Position numbers and translations under genes: made by a program. A stretch of DNA of 64,000 nucleotides, from contig NZ_CP072829.1 in NCBI RefSeq assembly GCF_017945865.1, positions 2,108,001 to 2,172,000 of the forward strand. The letters run 5' to 3'. Under the pieces are notes generated by a model. It saw nothing but the letters and a program-made list of their open reading frames with translations. It had not been told where the DNA came from and made no database searches. Positions 34,788 through 43,554 of the stretch are shown in pieces (position 1 is the stretch's first letter; the number at the start of each line of letters is the position of its first letter). The DNA comes from Xiamenia xianingshaonis. GTDB lineage: Bacteria; Actinomycetota; Coriobacteriia; Coriobacteriales; Eggerthellaceae.

Positions 34788-36143
34788 ATGCTTCTGAGCG
34801 CGTCTTACGTTCTCCCCATAACCTCCGAACCTATCGCGAACGGCGCCGTGCTGGTGCGCGACGACAAGATCCGCGACATCGGCACGCTTGACATGCTGCG
34901 GCTGCGCTACCCTGACGAAGAGGTGCGCGATTTCGGCAAAGCAGCCATTCTGCCTGGGCTGATCGACCTGCACACGCACGTGGAGAACGCCGTCATGCGT
35001 GGCATCGTCCACGACGTGCCCTACACCACGTGGATCACGTCGACGCTGAAGATCGCCGCGAAGATGGACGTCGCCGACTGGTTCGACTCGGCCATCCTCG
35101 GCGGGCTCGAAGCGCTTTCGAGCGGCATCACGTGCATCGCCGACATCACCACCACGGGCGCAGCGTGCACGGCCATGCAGCACCTCGGCATGCGCAGCGT
35201 CATCTATCGCGAGGTCGGCGCCATGGAGAAGAGCCGCGTGGACTTCGCCATGCGCCAAGCGGAAAACGACATCCGCCACTGGCGCGAAGAGGTCGACGGC
35301 TCGCGCATCTCCATCGGCATTGCGCCGGCGGCCATCTACGCCTGCCACCCGTCAGTGTTCACACGGGTCAGCGAGCTGGCCAACCGCGAAGGGCTGCCGG
35401 TCGCCATGCACATGGCCGGCGCGCAGGAGGAATACAACTTCGTGCGCTACGGCTCGTCGCCCTTCGCCGTCCACACCATGGACAACAAGCGCGGCTTCGT
35501 GGAAATCCCCCCGTGGCTTCCCACGGGCACCACGCCGGTGCGCTACGCGCTGGAATGGGGCGCCTTCGAAGCCGAAAACGTCCTTGCCATCCATTGCGTA
35601 CACGTCGATGACCAGGACATTCAGAAGCTCAAGGAGTACGACGTGGCCGTGGGCGTGTGCCCGCGCTGCAACGCACAGCTGGGCATGGGCGTCGCTCCCA
35701 TCCAGGACTTCCTGCAGGCCGGCCTGAAGCTGGGCCTGGGCACCGACTCACCCGCCGCGACGGACTCCATCGACATGATGGAGGAGATGCGCCTCGGCAT
35801 GCTCATCCAGCGCGCAGTCAACTCGCGGGCCTTCCTCGACGCGCAGAAGATGCTGCACATGGCCACCATCGGCGGCGCCCGCGCGCTGCGCATCGACGAC
35901 AAGGTCGGCTCGCTTGAAATCGGCAAGCAGGCCGACATCATCGCCGTCGACCTGTCGGGGTCGCACCAGACGCCGGCCATCGACCCGGTGTCGGCCATCG
36001 TGAACACGTGCAGCGGCAGCGACGTGGCGATGACCATGATCGACGGCAACGTGCTGTACGAGAAGGACCGCTGGAACGTCGGCGTCGAGGTGGCCCGCAG
36101 CATCGCGCGGGTGATCGAGATCCGCAGCAAGCTGAGGATGTAA
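34788..36143 (+). CDS. Metal-dependent amidohydrolase (MTA/SAH/aminofutalosine deaminase-like)
   Basis: A 451-residue enzyme of the amidohydrolase superfamily, cytoplasmic. Zinc ligands are visible: HTH in LIDLHTHVENAVMRG (residues ~60-75), His in VAMHMAGAQEE, His in LAIHCVHVDD and Asp in LGTDSPAATDS. The HTHxxxxxxRG spacing and the composite sandwich at both ends match the methylthioadenosine/S-adenosylhomocysteine deaminase and chlorohydrolase group. Aminodeoxyfutalosine deaminase of the alternative menaquinone pathway is one member; menG is 2 kb away. Guanine-deaminase-like or guanidino hydrolases are further options. The ATG follows GAAAGGACGAG. The exact substrate cannot be read from sequence. 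Confidence 0.87.
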   Translation: MLLSASYVLPITSEPIANGAVLVRDDKIRDIGTLDMLRLRYPDEEVRDFGKAAILPGLIDLHTHVENAVMRGIVHDVPYTTWITSTLKIAAKMDVADWFDSAILGGLEALSSGITCIADITTTGAACTAMQHLGMRSVIYREVGAMEKSRVDFAMRQAENDIRHWREEVDGSRISIGIAPAAIYACHPSVFTRVSELANREGLPVAMHMAGAQEEYNFVRYGSSPFAVHTMDNKRGFVEIPPWLPTGTTPVRYALEWGAFEAENVLAIHCVHVDDQDIQKLKEYDVAVGVCPRCNAQLGMGVAPIQDFLQAGLKLGLGTDSPAATDSIDMMEEMRLGMLIQRAVNSRAFLDAQKMLHMATIGGARALRIDDKVGSLEIGKQADIIAVDLSGSHQTPAIDPVSAIVNTCSGSDVAMTMIDGNVLYEKDRWNVGVEVARSIARVIEIRSKLRM

Positions 36144-36283
36144 GGGGTAGGCAGGACGCTGGACGAGGCAGGTTGCCGGGCGGCTGCAGGAGTCGGCGGC
36201 CGCAGCAGATAGGGAACGCAGGAACGGGCGGGCAGTCGGCCGAAGCAGCGGTCGAGGCCCGCAGCACATGGAGGACCAAGAAC

Positions 36284-36484
36284 ATGGGAACGAACCAGAA
36301 ACTGACCGCCAAGCAAAAGGCGCAGCGCATCAGGGCTGCCCAGGAGCGCGAACGGCTTGAAAAGGAGAAGCGCGCAGCCGCAGCAAAGACGAAGAAGGTC
36401 TTCACCGTGGTGGTATGCGTGATCTTGGTACTGGCACTGGGCATTCCCACCGTTGCGCTGGCATTTTTAGGCACCGGAGCGTAA
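36284..36484 (+). CDS. Small single-pass membrane protein
   Basis: A 66-residue protein: a highly charged N-terminal helix (KLTAKQKAQRIRAAQERERL then Lys/Ala-rich to residue 37) and one membrane helix (40-62, FTVVVCVILVLALGIPTVAL). GGAGG lies nine bases before the ATG. It follows the amidohydrolase by 140 bp on the same strand. Such basic-helix/TM proteins are common in Coriobacteriia and have no known role. Confidence 0.75.
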   Translation: MGTNQKLTAKQKAQRIRAAQERERLEKEKRAAAAKTKKVFTVVVCVILVLALGIPTVALAFLGTGA

Positions 36485-36486
36485 AA

Positions 36487-36527
36487 GAGGCCGAAGACTG
36501 CTGAAATCGGCGGTGATTTTCGGCCTC
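36487..36527. terminator. Hairpin after the small membrane protein gene
   Basis: GAGGCCGAA/TTCGGCCTC stem with a 23-base loop. On the minus strand it is followed by TTTTAC, so it may work for both converging transcripts. Confidence 0.55.
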
Positions 36528-36601
36528 GGCCGGCATTATCGACCGATTTCAGACCTCGCAGGCGAAACAACACCCCGCATCGGTGTCATAAGCCACTTCC
36601 C

Positions 36602-36858
36602 ATGTGAAGAAATTGTGTACTGGAGATTTAAGCACAGTATTTCAAGGCTTCTCGCATCATTTTCGCTCAACAGCAAGAGATTTCTCGGCATATGTACCAT
36701 AGTTTTGCTGCATGCGAGAGACAAAGAGGTTGACAATCCCGAGAAACTACCGCATATATGCGGTAGTTTTTGTACTACGACAGCAGAGCGTGCCGCAAAA
36801 TGATGCGGAAAGCAGCCTAATTTGCCTTTAAAATCTCCAACACACATTTTCTTCACAT
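36602..36858. repeat. Inverted-repeat element, copy B
   Basis: Same family as the copy at 15.3 kb: ends ATGTGAAGAAATTGTGTACT and the complementary CACACATTTTCTTCACAT, next TGGAGATTT and AAATCTCCA. The central palindrome at 36744-36769 has core ACCGCATATATGCGGT. It lies between converging genes (small membrane protein and MetH reactivation protein). Confidence 0.87.
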
Positions 36859-36933
36859 TCGCAAGCGCCTTTTCCCGTCGAAACAGCGGAAAACGCGCGA
36901 AAGCTGCGGGAAAAGCGCGAAAACGAGCCGACA

Positions 36934-37824
36934 TTACGCCCAGCAGCGCGTGCCGGCCTCGCGAAGGGGGCAGGAGAACTCGCGTCGGCAGCCGACACAG
37001 CGGTCCTCGGCAGGAAGCGGCTCGACTGCGGCCGAACCCGAACCGGCAGCGCCGGGAAACAGCCCCATGACGGCGGTGATCGTTTTCGTGGGGATGAGCA
37101 GGTTCGCTGGCGTAACCGAAATGCCCAGCGCCTTGTCAGCACCGATCGCCGCAATGAATTTTGGCTGCACGCTCAGCGGCAGGTCCCCGTAGCCAGGGCT
37201 GAACCGCTGGCCCGTGCGCAGCCCGCGCGACCGGGCGTCTTCTTCCAGCAGCCGCGAAACCTCGTTCGCCACGCCTTCGACCAGCGCCGACGCACATGCG
37301 TCGACCATCACGCCAGCGGCGGCGCCAAGCGCCTTTTCCCGCTTCAGCAGCATTTCGCACGGAAAGCCGAGCGTCACTGCCAGCAGCACCGCCCGCTGCG
37401 CCCCCGCCAGGTGCCGCGCTATGTCGCGCCCCGGCAGAAACAACGTGCATCCCTCCAGGTCAACACCGATTTTTGCCGCAGTCTCGCCTGCCCTTTGCCA
37501 GGTGGCGTCCCCGGCATCGAACGCGAACACGGGATTGCCGTCCTCGTCGAAATCCTCGATCGCCCGGTGCTGCCACACATCTGCTCCGCTGCCCGCCGCA
37601 TGGCCGAGCGCGCCGTCCATCGCGCCCGCAGATTCCACCTGCGTCGCGACAATCGCGAACTCGCACACCAGCGCCTGCGCCGACAAGGCCTCGACTGCTG
37701 CCTTTGCCCTGGTCAGGCGTTCGCGCGTCGCCGCATCGATCCCCTGGCCCCGGTATCCCATGTATCCCAGCGCCTCGCGCTCATCGACCTGCGCCCGCAC
37801 CGAAAACGGCTTCCCCCGCTGCAT
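36934..37824 (-). CDS. Stand-alone methionine synthase reactivation protein
   Basis: A 296-residue protein equivalent to the AdoMet-binding reactivation domain of MetH, which remethylates oxidised cobalamin. The hallmark R-F-S-P-G-Y-G-D-L-P segment is present (GQRFSPGYGDLPLSVQ), followed by GISVTPANLLIPTKTITAVMG, as in domain 4 of E. coli MetH. It ends with a cysteine cluster (CVGCRREFSCPL...C). The MetH of this window lacks this domain, so the two should work together. The ATG follows GGGAAGGGCGG. metF lies 137 bp upstream on the same strand, so both are probably co-transcribed. The spacer has a 31-bp tandem duplication. Confidence 0.9.
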   Translation of the reverse strand: MQRGKPFSVRAQVDEREALGYMGYRGQGIDAATRERLTRAKAAVEALSAQALVCEFAIVATQVESAGAMDGALGHAAGSGADVWQHRAIEDFDEDGNPVFAFDAGDATWQRAGETAAKIGVDLEGCTLFLPGRDIARHLAGAQRAVLLAVTLGFPCEMLLKREKALGAAAGVMVDACASALVEGVANEVSRLLEEDARSRGLRTGQRFSPGYGDLPLSVQPKFIAAIGADKALGISVTPANLLIPTKTITAVMGLFPGAAGSGSAAVEPLPAEDRCVGCRREFSCPLREAGTRCWA

Positions 37825-37878
37825 CTTCCGCCCTTCCCAATCGCCCGGCTTGTCGCTGCTGCTGGCGCATCGCCCCTG

Positions 37879-37940
37879 CCGCTACCGCATGGCCGCTTCT
37901 GCCGCCCCGCCGCTGCCGCATGGCCGCTTCTGCTGCGTCG
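37879..37940. repeat. 31-bp tandem duplication in the metF-reactivase spacer
   Basis: CCGCTRCCGCATGGCCGCTT occurs twice at a 31-bp period. It is not coding in either adjacent gene. Confidence 0.65.
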
Positions 37941-37961
37941 CCCTTGCCGCCACGCACCCCG

Positions 37962-38846
37962 CTACCTCGTCGCCACCACTTCCCGAGCAGCCCGTGCCAC
38001 GTCCGCGCGGTTCATCGTGTAGACGTGCACGCCGTCAACCCCTTCTGCCACCAGGCCTTCCAGCTGTCCGCACGCGTACTCGATGCCCGCCTGCGCCAAC
38101 GACGCCGGGTCGTTCTCATACCGCGCCAAAAGCTTGATGACCGGCGAGGGCAGCGACGCCCCGCAGAGAAAGACCATGCGCGTGATCTGGGATTTGCTGA
38201 CGAACGGCATCACGCCGCACACGATCGGCACCGTGATGCGAGCCCGTCGGGCCGCGTCGACGAACTGCAGGATGTCTTCGTTGTCGAACGCCAGCTGCGT
38301 GACGAAGAAGTCGGCGCCGGCAGCCTGCTTCGCCTTCAAGTGCTCCAGCGACGTGCGGCGGTCCGTGCAGGTGATGTGCCCCTCGGGATACGCGGCCGCG
38401 CCTGCGCAGAAGCCCGCCTCCTTCAGCTCGGGGATTAGATCGCAGGCCAGCTCGTAGTCGCCATGGTGCTCGCTGACGCCTTCGGGCAGGTCGCCGCGCA
38501 GGGCCATCACCGTGCGCACGCCGCGCGCCTGCATGTCGGCCAGCGTGTCGGCGACGGTTTGCCGGGTCGCTCCCACGCAGGTCAGATGCGCGACCGACGC
38601 CACCGCAAACTCGTCCTGGATCATCGCCGCAATGGCCGTCGTCGCGCCGTCCGACCCGTTGCCGCCTCCGCCCGCCGAGCAGGTGACCGACACGAAGTCG
38701 GGACGCAATACGGCCAGCTCAGACGCCACTTCCCGCGCCCTTTCCACCGTCAGCACGCCCTTCGGCGGAAACATCTCGAATGACAGCGTGGGCCGTGCCG
38801 CCCGACGCGCCTCGTTCAGCATGCGTCCTACTGCCTCACAACCCAT
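37962..38846 (-). CDS. metF: Methylenetetrahydrofolate reductase
   Basis: A 294-residue FAD-dependent reductase that makes 5-methyltetrahydrofolate for methionine synthase. The start of the barrel LSFEMFPPKG has the catalytic Glu, and DFVSVTCSAGG, HLTCVGATRQ, MALRGDLPEG and DFFVTQLAFDNED are all family motifs. The ATG has AAAGGAAC upstream. It leads an operon with the MetH reactivation protein, an arrangement that joins methyl supply and enzyme repair. Upstream is a good promoter followed by a terminator-like hairpin in the leader. Confidence 0.95.
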   Translation of the reverse strand: MGCEAVGRMLNEARRAARPTLSFEMFPPKGVLTVERAREVASELAVLRPDFVSVTCSAGGGGNGSDGATTAIAAMIQDEFAVASVAHLTCVGATRQTVADTLADMQARGVRTVMALRGDLPEGVSEHHGDYELACDLIPELKEAGFCAGAAAYPEGHITCTDRRTSLEHLKAKQAAGADFFVTQLAFDNEDILQFVDAARRARITVPIVCGVMPFVSKSQITRMVFLCGASLPSPVIKLLARYENDPASLAQAGIEYACGQLEGLVAEGVDGVHVYTMNRADVARAAREVVATR

Positions 38847-38870
38847 GCGCGTTCCTTTCTCTGTTTCAAA

Positions 38871-38940
38871 AAGCCGCCCGAGAGCGGCTTATATGCTAGT
38901 ATTTTTATAACATTATATAGCGCCGCACGTCATTGCACAA
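38871..38940 (-). promoter_or_regulatory. metF: metF promoter and leader hairpin
   Basis: TTGTGC (38935-38940) and a perfect TATAAT (38912-38917) are 17 bp apart on the minus strand and overlap the end of the patatin gene. The leader contains AAGCCGC/GCGGCTT (38871-38890) followed by TTTTTGAAAC, a terminator shape just before the ribosome site. It may end the upstream transcript, or act as an attenuator of metF. Confidence 0.65.
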
Positions 38941-39871
38941 ACGCTGCAATCGCCTGCGCCTCTTCGTAGCCTTTGTCGTACAGGCCGCGAATGGCGCTGC
39001 GATCCTTCGTGAGCGTTTTGAGCCCCTCGACCGACGCCGCATCAGGAGCGATGACCAGCACCCGGCCCTCGACCTCGAACGCCAACGCCTCTTCCAGCTG
39101 GCGGTTATACACCTCGGCCCGCCGCTTCATCGTCTCGGCCACGGCGGGATAGCGCCGCTTGAGCAGGCGGATGGTCGGCTCGTCCCTCTTCGGATCGCGC
39201 CGATACTCGCGCGGACGCGTCAGCACGACGACCGCGCGGTCGCATCCTGCGGCGAACGCGCGATCGAACGGGATGGGATCTGAAGCGCCGCCGTCAAAAT
39301 AACGCCCGCCGTGCCACGCATAAGGCCTGTTCACGCCCGGAACACAGCACGACGCCTTCACCGCGCCGTAATCGTCTTGCACCATCGAATCGAGCGAAAA
39401 ATAGTCCGGCAGCCCCGTGGCGGCATCGGTCACCACCACGTCGAAGGGCACGCCGCGAGCCGCGAGCGCCGGATAATCGAGCGGGTACTCGCCATCGGAA
39501 TTGCTCAGCGTGCTATAAATATAATCAAGATTGATATAATTGCCCGTGCGCATGAAGTGCGCCAGACTCATGTATTCCTTGCGGAAGGCGAAATCGGTGT
39601 AGAACACGAGGTTGCGGCCGCGCTGTCCGGCCAGGTAGGAGGTCAGATTCGCGCTGCCCGCCGACACGCCGATGGCGTAGTCGAACCAGATGCCCGCATC
39701 TAGGCAGAAGTCGAAGACGCCGGCCCCGAACGACCCGCGCATCCCGCCGCCCACGTCCACGACGCCGATCTTGCCGCCACCCATTGCAGGCGCCGCGTCG
39801 GCCGATGCGGACGAGGCTTCGGCCGCCGTCTCGCCTGCTCCTTTCGCTGAAATGTCAGAAGTTTCTTCCAT
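38930..39871 (-). CDS. Patatin-like phospholipase
   Basis: A 313-residue acyl hydrolase. The oxyanion loop is GGGMRGSFGAGV, the nucleophile is in GVSAGS (GxSxG), and the dyad aspartate is in FDGGASDPIP. These define the bacterial YjjU/RssA-like patatins, which release fatty acids from phospholipids or similar esters. The N-terminal 35 residues are Ala/Ser-rich and probably disordered. The start used has AACGAG upstream; an ATG six codons earlier is nearly as likely. It is transcribed alone towards metF. Confidence 0.92.
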   Translation of the reverse strand: MEETSDISAKGAGETAAEASSASADAAPAMGGGKIGVVDVGGGMRGSFGAGVFDFCLDAGIWFDYAIGVSAGSANLTSYLAGQRGRNLVFYTDFAFRKEYMSLAHFMRTGNYINLDYIYSTLSNSDGEYPLDYPALAARGVPFDVVVTDAATGLPDYFSLDSMVQDDYGAVKASCCVPGVNRPYAWHGGRYFDGGASDPIPFDRAFAAGCDRAVVVLTRPREYRRDPKRDEPTIRLLKRRYPAVAETMKRRAEVYNRQLEEALAFEVEGRVLVIAPDAASVEGLKTLTKDRSAIRGLYDKGYEEAQAIAAFVQ

Positions 39872-40221
39872 AGTCCACTCGTTTCTCATGCGTGATCCCG
39901 ACTATTGTAACGGTTCGGGCAAACGCGTCGCCAACTGCTGCCGAATCGGCGCATCTTCCCCGTTTTCACCCCCACACCCCTCGCGTGGGGCGCGTTTTCC
40001 TGCATTCATGACAGCTTTTTCATCATTCATGACGCACGCATCGCCGGCCCGCCCCTCACGGCTTTTCACCCTCCCGAACGCCCGGCGAAAAGAAAGAACA
40101 GCCTTCTCACCTGGTTTGTAGGAGATTTATACGTTTTGTCCGCATTTATGCCAAAGACGTTATCATAGGAATGATGCTTTCGTAATCTTATTGGATGCTC
40201 AAGACCCGATGAGGAAAGAAA
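39872..40221. other. Divergent spacer between patatin and Rho-N protein genes
   Basis: No gene is supported in about 350 bp. CCCCAC/GTGGGG forms a hairpin (39974-39994), ATTCATGAC is repeated (40002 and 40026), and ATCAT/ATGAT flanks four bases at 40162-40175 near a possible -10 (TATCAT) of the downstream gene. Confidence 0.4.
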
Positions 40222-41418
40222 TTGGCCACTGCGAAGACAAACTCTGAAACTCCAAAGAAGCGCAACGCTGCCTCGAAGGTATTGTCGACGAAGGCGAAGA
40301 CCGCTGCGCCCGATCAGCTTGTTGTCGAGGCCGAACAGACCGCCCAGCCGGCGCCTGGGGCATCTTCCGCCGCAGCGCCTTTCGCAGCGCTTGTCGGACA
40401 GCCGGAAGAGCTTGCATGCACGCTGAACGGCCTGAAAAAGACCGACCTCACGGCGCTTGCCAAAGAACTGGCACTGACGGGAACGTCGAAGCTGAGAAAG
40501 GCGGAACTGGCTGATCAGGTGGCAAAAGCGCTGGTCGAGAATGCGTCAGCGCCGGCAGAAGCCGCAGCAGACGCCCCGACGGAGCAGAGCGCAGCCGCCG
40601 AAGCAGCACCGACCGAGCAGAACTCCGGCGCGGCCGAAACGCCAGCCGCCGAGGCAGCGGCCGAAGAGCAGCCCCAACCCAAACGCACTCGCAAGCCGAA
40701 AGCGGCCGCCAAGCCCAAGCCCAAGCTGGTGCCCGCATCGGCCCCCGCCGACGCCATCCGTTGTGCGAACATGTACGCGCAAGTGGCCGGCGTCGTGTCG
40801 CTCGCCGACCTGTGGCAGCTGTACCAGATGCATTACCCCAGCTCATACTCGCAGACTGACTTCAACAAGCTGCTGAGCGGCGCCACCCCCGCCGGCGCGA
40901 ACTTCCGCGTGTGGTTCTTCGAAGGCGACACCTACGTGGCTCTCGGAGAGCTGTTCGACGGCATCGAGGACCCTTGGGTCTACATGGTCGCCACCACGGA
41001 AAGCTCCACTGAAACCGAGTGGTTCCGCCGTTTCGCCGCACGCCGCCACCGCGTCCTTCCTATCAAGCGCGTCTGGGGCGACCTCGCCGAATACGACCTG
41101 CTGGCCGACATGCTGGCGCTCCCGGCCGTGCAAGATCTGCGGACGTTTTTGCAAGCCCACGCCGCCAACGCCGAAGCCGCCGACAAGCTGCTCGACAAGG
41201 TCGTCTCGCTCATTCGCCAAGAGGAAAACGAGTCGAAGCTCATGGATGCCTGCGCCAGCGCCGGCATCTCGCTGGCCGACGCGTCCGACAACGGCGAGCT
41301 GCGCCGCCTCCTGCACGCCGCGAACGCCACGCTGCCGCATTGGGTCCATAATGGCTGGTCGCCGCAGGAAATTGAGGAACACCTGGTAGGAACGGTCTAC
41401 TTCAACGCCCCGAAATAG
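40222..41418 (+). CDS. Rho-N/SAP-like domain protein with Ala/Lys-rich linker
   Basis: A 398-residue cytoplasmic protein starting with TTG after GAGGAAAG. Residues ~68-105 (LNGLKKTDLTALAKELALTG then KLRKAELADQVAKAL) match the Rho N-terminal or SAP helix-extended-helix fold that binds nucleic acid. A long Ala/Pro/Glu/Lys linker (~108-178), ending in KRTRKPKAAAKPKPK, looks DNA- or RNA-binding. The C-terminal 220 residues form an unrecognised globular domain (LADLWQLYQMHYPSSYSQTDF... and a helical end). It resembles Coriobacteriia proteins annotated only by the Rho-N part. The role is unknown, perhaps in nucleoid or RNA handling. A strong terminator follows. Confidence 0.8.
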   Translation: MATAKTNSETPKKRNAASKVLSTKAKTAAPDQLVVEAEQTAQPAPGASSAAAPFAALVGQPEELACTLNGLKKTDLTALAKELALTGTSKLRKAELADQVAKALVENASAPAEAAADAPTEQSAAAEAAPTEQNSGAAETPAAEAAAEEQPQPKRTRKPKAAAKPKPKLVPASAPADAIRCANMYAQVAGVVSLADLWQLYQMHYPSSYSQTDFNKLLSGATPAGANFRVWFFEGDTYVALGELFDGIEDPWVYMVATTESSTETEWFRRFAARRHRVLPIKRVWGDLAEYDLLADMLALPAVQDLRTFLQAHAANAEAADKLLDKVVSLIRQEENESKLMDACASAGISLADASDNGELRRLLHAANATLPHWVHNGWSPQEIEEHLVGTVYFNAPK

Positions 41419-41453
41419 CGGCGCCTGCCAGCTTCTTGAACTGGATCCCAACA

Positions 41454-41494
41454 GCGGAACGGGAAACAAAAGCTTCCCGTTCCGCTTCTTTTTT
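41454..41494 (+). terminator. Terminator of the Rho-N protein gene
   Basis: A 12-bp perfect stem GCGGAACGGGAA/TTCCCGTTCCGC followed by TTCTTTTTT, 36 bases after the stop. Confidence 0.95.
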
Positions 41495-41586
41495 GGGAGG
41501 GACGATGTCGCAAAACGTTCGGCAGAAGCCAAGGCCGCAGGCCGGTGTGCCGCGCCTTCCGTCCGGCTGCCCGGCACCGGCCTTTG

Positions 41587-42558
41587 CTATCGTTCGTGCT
41601 TGCTGAAGCGATCAAGCAGGCCCATGAGCCGATCGCGGAAGAGAAGGCCGGCGCCAGCCACCACGCCGACGACGGCGAAGATGACAACGCTTTCCCAAAT
41701 ACGGCCTTCCACCAGGCCGTCCGCCGCATACGTGCTGACAATGATGCCGGGGATGCGCGCCACGCACGACACCATGATGAACTGCTTTTTCGGCATGTCC
41801 GTCAACGGTATCAAATAGGTGAACACGTCCTTCGGCAGCCCCGGGATGAAAAACAGCACGAAGACGATGGGCAAAAGCTTGCCCGACGCCTCGAAATTGC
41901 GGAACTTGTCAAGCCACTTCGTCGGCACCATGGACTGCACGAACGGCGCGCCCAGCCGATGCACCACCTCGTAGATGAGCATGCTGGAAATGACGCAGCC
42001 CAAGAAGATGATGAGGGCGCCCCACCACGGCCCGTACATCATGCCGGCGGCCATCTGCACCACTTCGCCGGGGATGAACGCGACCACTATCTGCAAAAAC
42101 TGCATCGCCAGCAATATGAGCACGCCAAGCGGACCGGCGCCTTTCACGTCGGCAATAACCCGGTCGACGCCGCCAGGCTCGAACAGGTCCTTCGCGATCG
42201 GCCACAAAAGCACGATCAGCAGCACCATGATGGCGAAGAATGCGAACAGTCCCGCCAGCTTGAAGATGTTGCCCTTCTCCATCACATGGCCGCGGACCGA
42301 CACCTCCACGTCGGCCTTCTCGTGGTAGGTCTCACGCGCCTTCTGCACGCGTTCGCGAGCGGCCTGCACGTGCGGATGCTTCCCGCCCACCTGGTGCTCC
42401 TTGCGCGACCCGCGCTGCGACCGCACGCGCCTCAGGCCGTGTTTGTCCTGTCCGTTGGCTGCTTTTGCCGACTTTTTCGCCGCGCGTCGCGCCTTGCGAG
42501 ACTGGGTCTTCGCCGCGGTTTGAACCTTGTTCTTCCGCTTCTTCGATTTAGAGCTCAT
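41587..42558 (-). CDS. TVP38/TMEM64 (VTT domain) membrane protein
   Basis: A 323-residue membrane protein of the DedA/VTT superfamily. The first 95 residues are extremely basic (KKRKNKVQTAAKTQSRKARR...), then come six or so helices. The VTT core is FIPGEVVQMAAGMMYGPWWG, with the conserved re-entrant loop and FFIPGLPKDVFTYL as the second half-site. Family members affect lipid or polyprenyl-phosphate flipping and envelope integrity. The basic tail is much longer than usual. It is 27 bp after the PRC-barrel gene and probably in its operon. Confidence 0.88.
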   Translation of the reverse strand: MSSKSKKRKNKVQTAAKTQSRKARRAAKKSAKAANGQDKHGLRRVRSQRGSRKEHQVGGKHPHVQAARERVQKARETYHEKADVEVSVRGHVMEKGNIFKLAGLFAFFAIMVLLIVLLWPIAKDLFEPGGVDRVIADVKGAGPLGVLILLAMQFLQIVVAFIPGEVVQMAAGMMYGPWWGALIIFLGCVISSMLIYEVVHRLGAPFVQSMVPTKWLDKFRNFEASGKLLPIVFVLFFIPGLPKDVFTYLIPLTDMPKKQFIMVSCVARIPGIIVSTYAADGLVEGRIWESVVIFAVVGVVAGAGLLFRDRLMGLLDRFSKHER

Positions 42559-42585
42559 TCATCTCACCACGCTGACAGGTCGCTG

Positions 42586-43554
42586 TTAGTCATGTCGGGC
42601 CTTGTCGTACTCGTCTTTGAACGCCGAGAACATGTTCTTTTTCGGCTTGGCCTGCTTTTTCGCCGCCGGCTTTTTCGCGGCGGCCTTCTTGGGCGCTCCC
42701 GCCTCGGACGCCGCCTTCTTCGAAAAGGCCCTCCGCGGCGCTTCCGAGCCTGATGCGGAAGTCGTCTTCGCGACGGCCTTGTCGTATTCCTTCTTGAAGT
42801 CGGAAAACATCGTCTTTGACTTGGAGATTTGCTTGCCGGTGGCATACGCGCCTTTGTTGACCGCCTCGCCGGTCTTCTTCGCGGCGGCGCTGGCGACCTC
42901 CTTGCCCTTGTCGACGGTTTCGTGCACCTTTTCGGCCGCCACCGCCGTCGCCTTGCCGGCCGCTTCCGCCATGCCGCCTTCGGTCGCAAGCGCCTTCACG
43001 TCGTCGGAGACCAGTATGGCGCCCAGTTCGACCTGATCGTCTTCCGCGTCGGGCGCCTTCAGCGCCGTGCCCATGCCGCGCCGAAAGCCCGTGATGTGCT
43101 CGGCCGGAATGACGCGCTTGCCCAAAATCGCGTTGCTCGTAGCGCCGCTGTCGGTGGTGAACGACTCGACCATGCCGGTCCGCACGTTGAAGTCGACGTT
43201 GCCGACCACGCCGAACGCCTGGCCGTCGGCCGTCATGACGGGCAGGCCCAACCACAGCACGCACGAATCGTAGTCGACGCCCAGCGCCTTGCACGCGGCC
43301 AGGTCGGTGGCCTCGGGGTCGTCGTGGACGATCATACGGCCATCTACCAGGTCAAACCCGTCGATAGAGACGAACTTGTCCTTGCGGCGGAACATCCACA
43401 GCAGATCGGGCCGCTTGACGATGAAGCCGACGACGCGTTTCTCGGTCGGATGGAACACCACACGGCGCACCTTCCCGATGCGCTTCGTGCCGTTCTTGCC
43501 GCCGAACACGCGCATGCCTTCCATCTCGTGGGTCGTGATCATCTTGCTTGCCAT
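42586..43554 (-). CDS. PRC-barrel protein with Lys/Ala-rich C-terminal repeats
   Basis: A 322-residue soluble protein. The N-terminal half has two PRC-barrel-like beta domains (residues 1-80, MRVFGGKNGTKRIGKVRRVV; and ~85-175, FGVVGNVDFNVRTGMVESF). The C-terminal half is helical, Ala/Lys-rich and carries a duplicated motif M-F-S-x-F-K-x-E-Y-D-K-A (TMFSDFKKEYDKA and NMFSAFKDEYDKA, about 60 residues apart). PRC-barrel proteins act in ribosome maturation, RNA processing or photosystem assembly; this architecture is seen in Actinobacteria without known role. GGGGATC precedes the ATG. It is cotranscribed with the VTT protein. Confidence 0.82.
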   Translation of the reverse strand: MASKMITTHEMEGMRVFGGKNGTKRIGKVRRVVFHPTEKRVVGFIVKRPDLLWMFRRKDKFVSIDGFDLVDGRMIVHDDPEATDLAACKALGVDYDSCVLWLGLPVMTADGQAFGVVGNVDFNVRTGMVESFTTDSGATSNAILGKRVIPAEHITGFRRGMGTALKAPDAEDDQVELGAILVSDDVKALATEGGMAEAAGKATAVAAEKVHETVDKGKEVASAAAKKTGEAVNKGAYATGKQISKSKTMFSDFKKEYDKAVAKTTSASGSEAPRRAFSKKAASEAGAPKKAAAKKPAAKKQAKPKKNMFSAFKDEYDKARHD

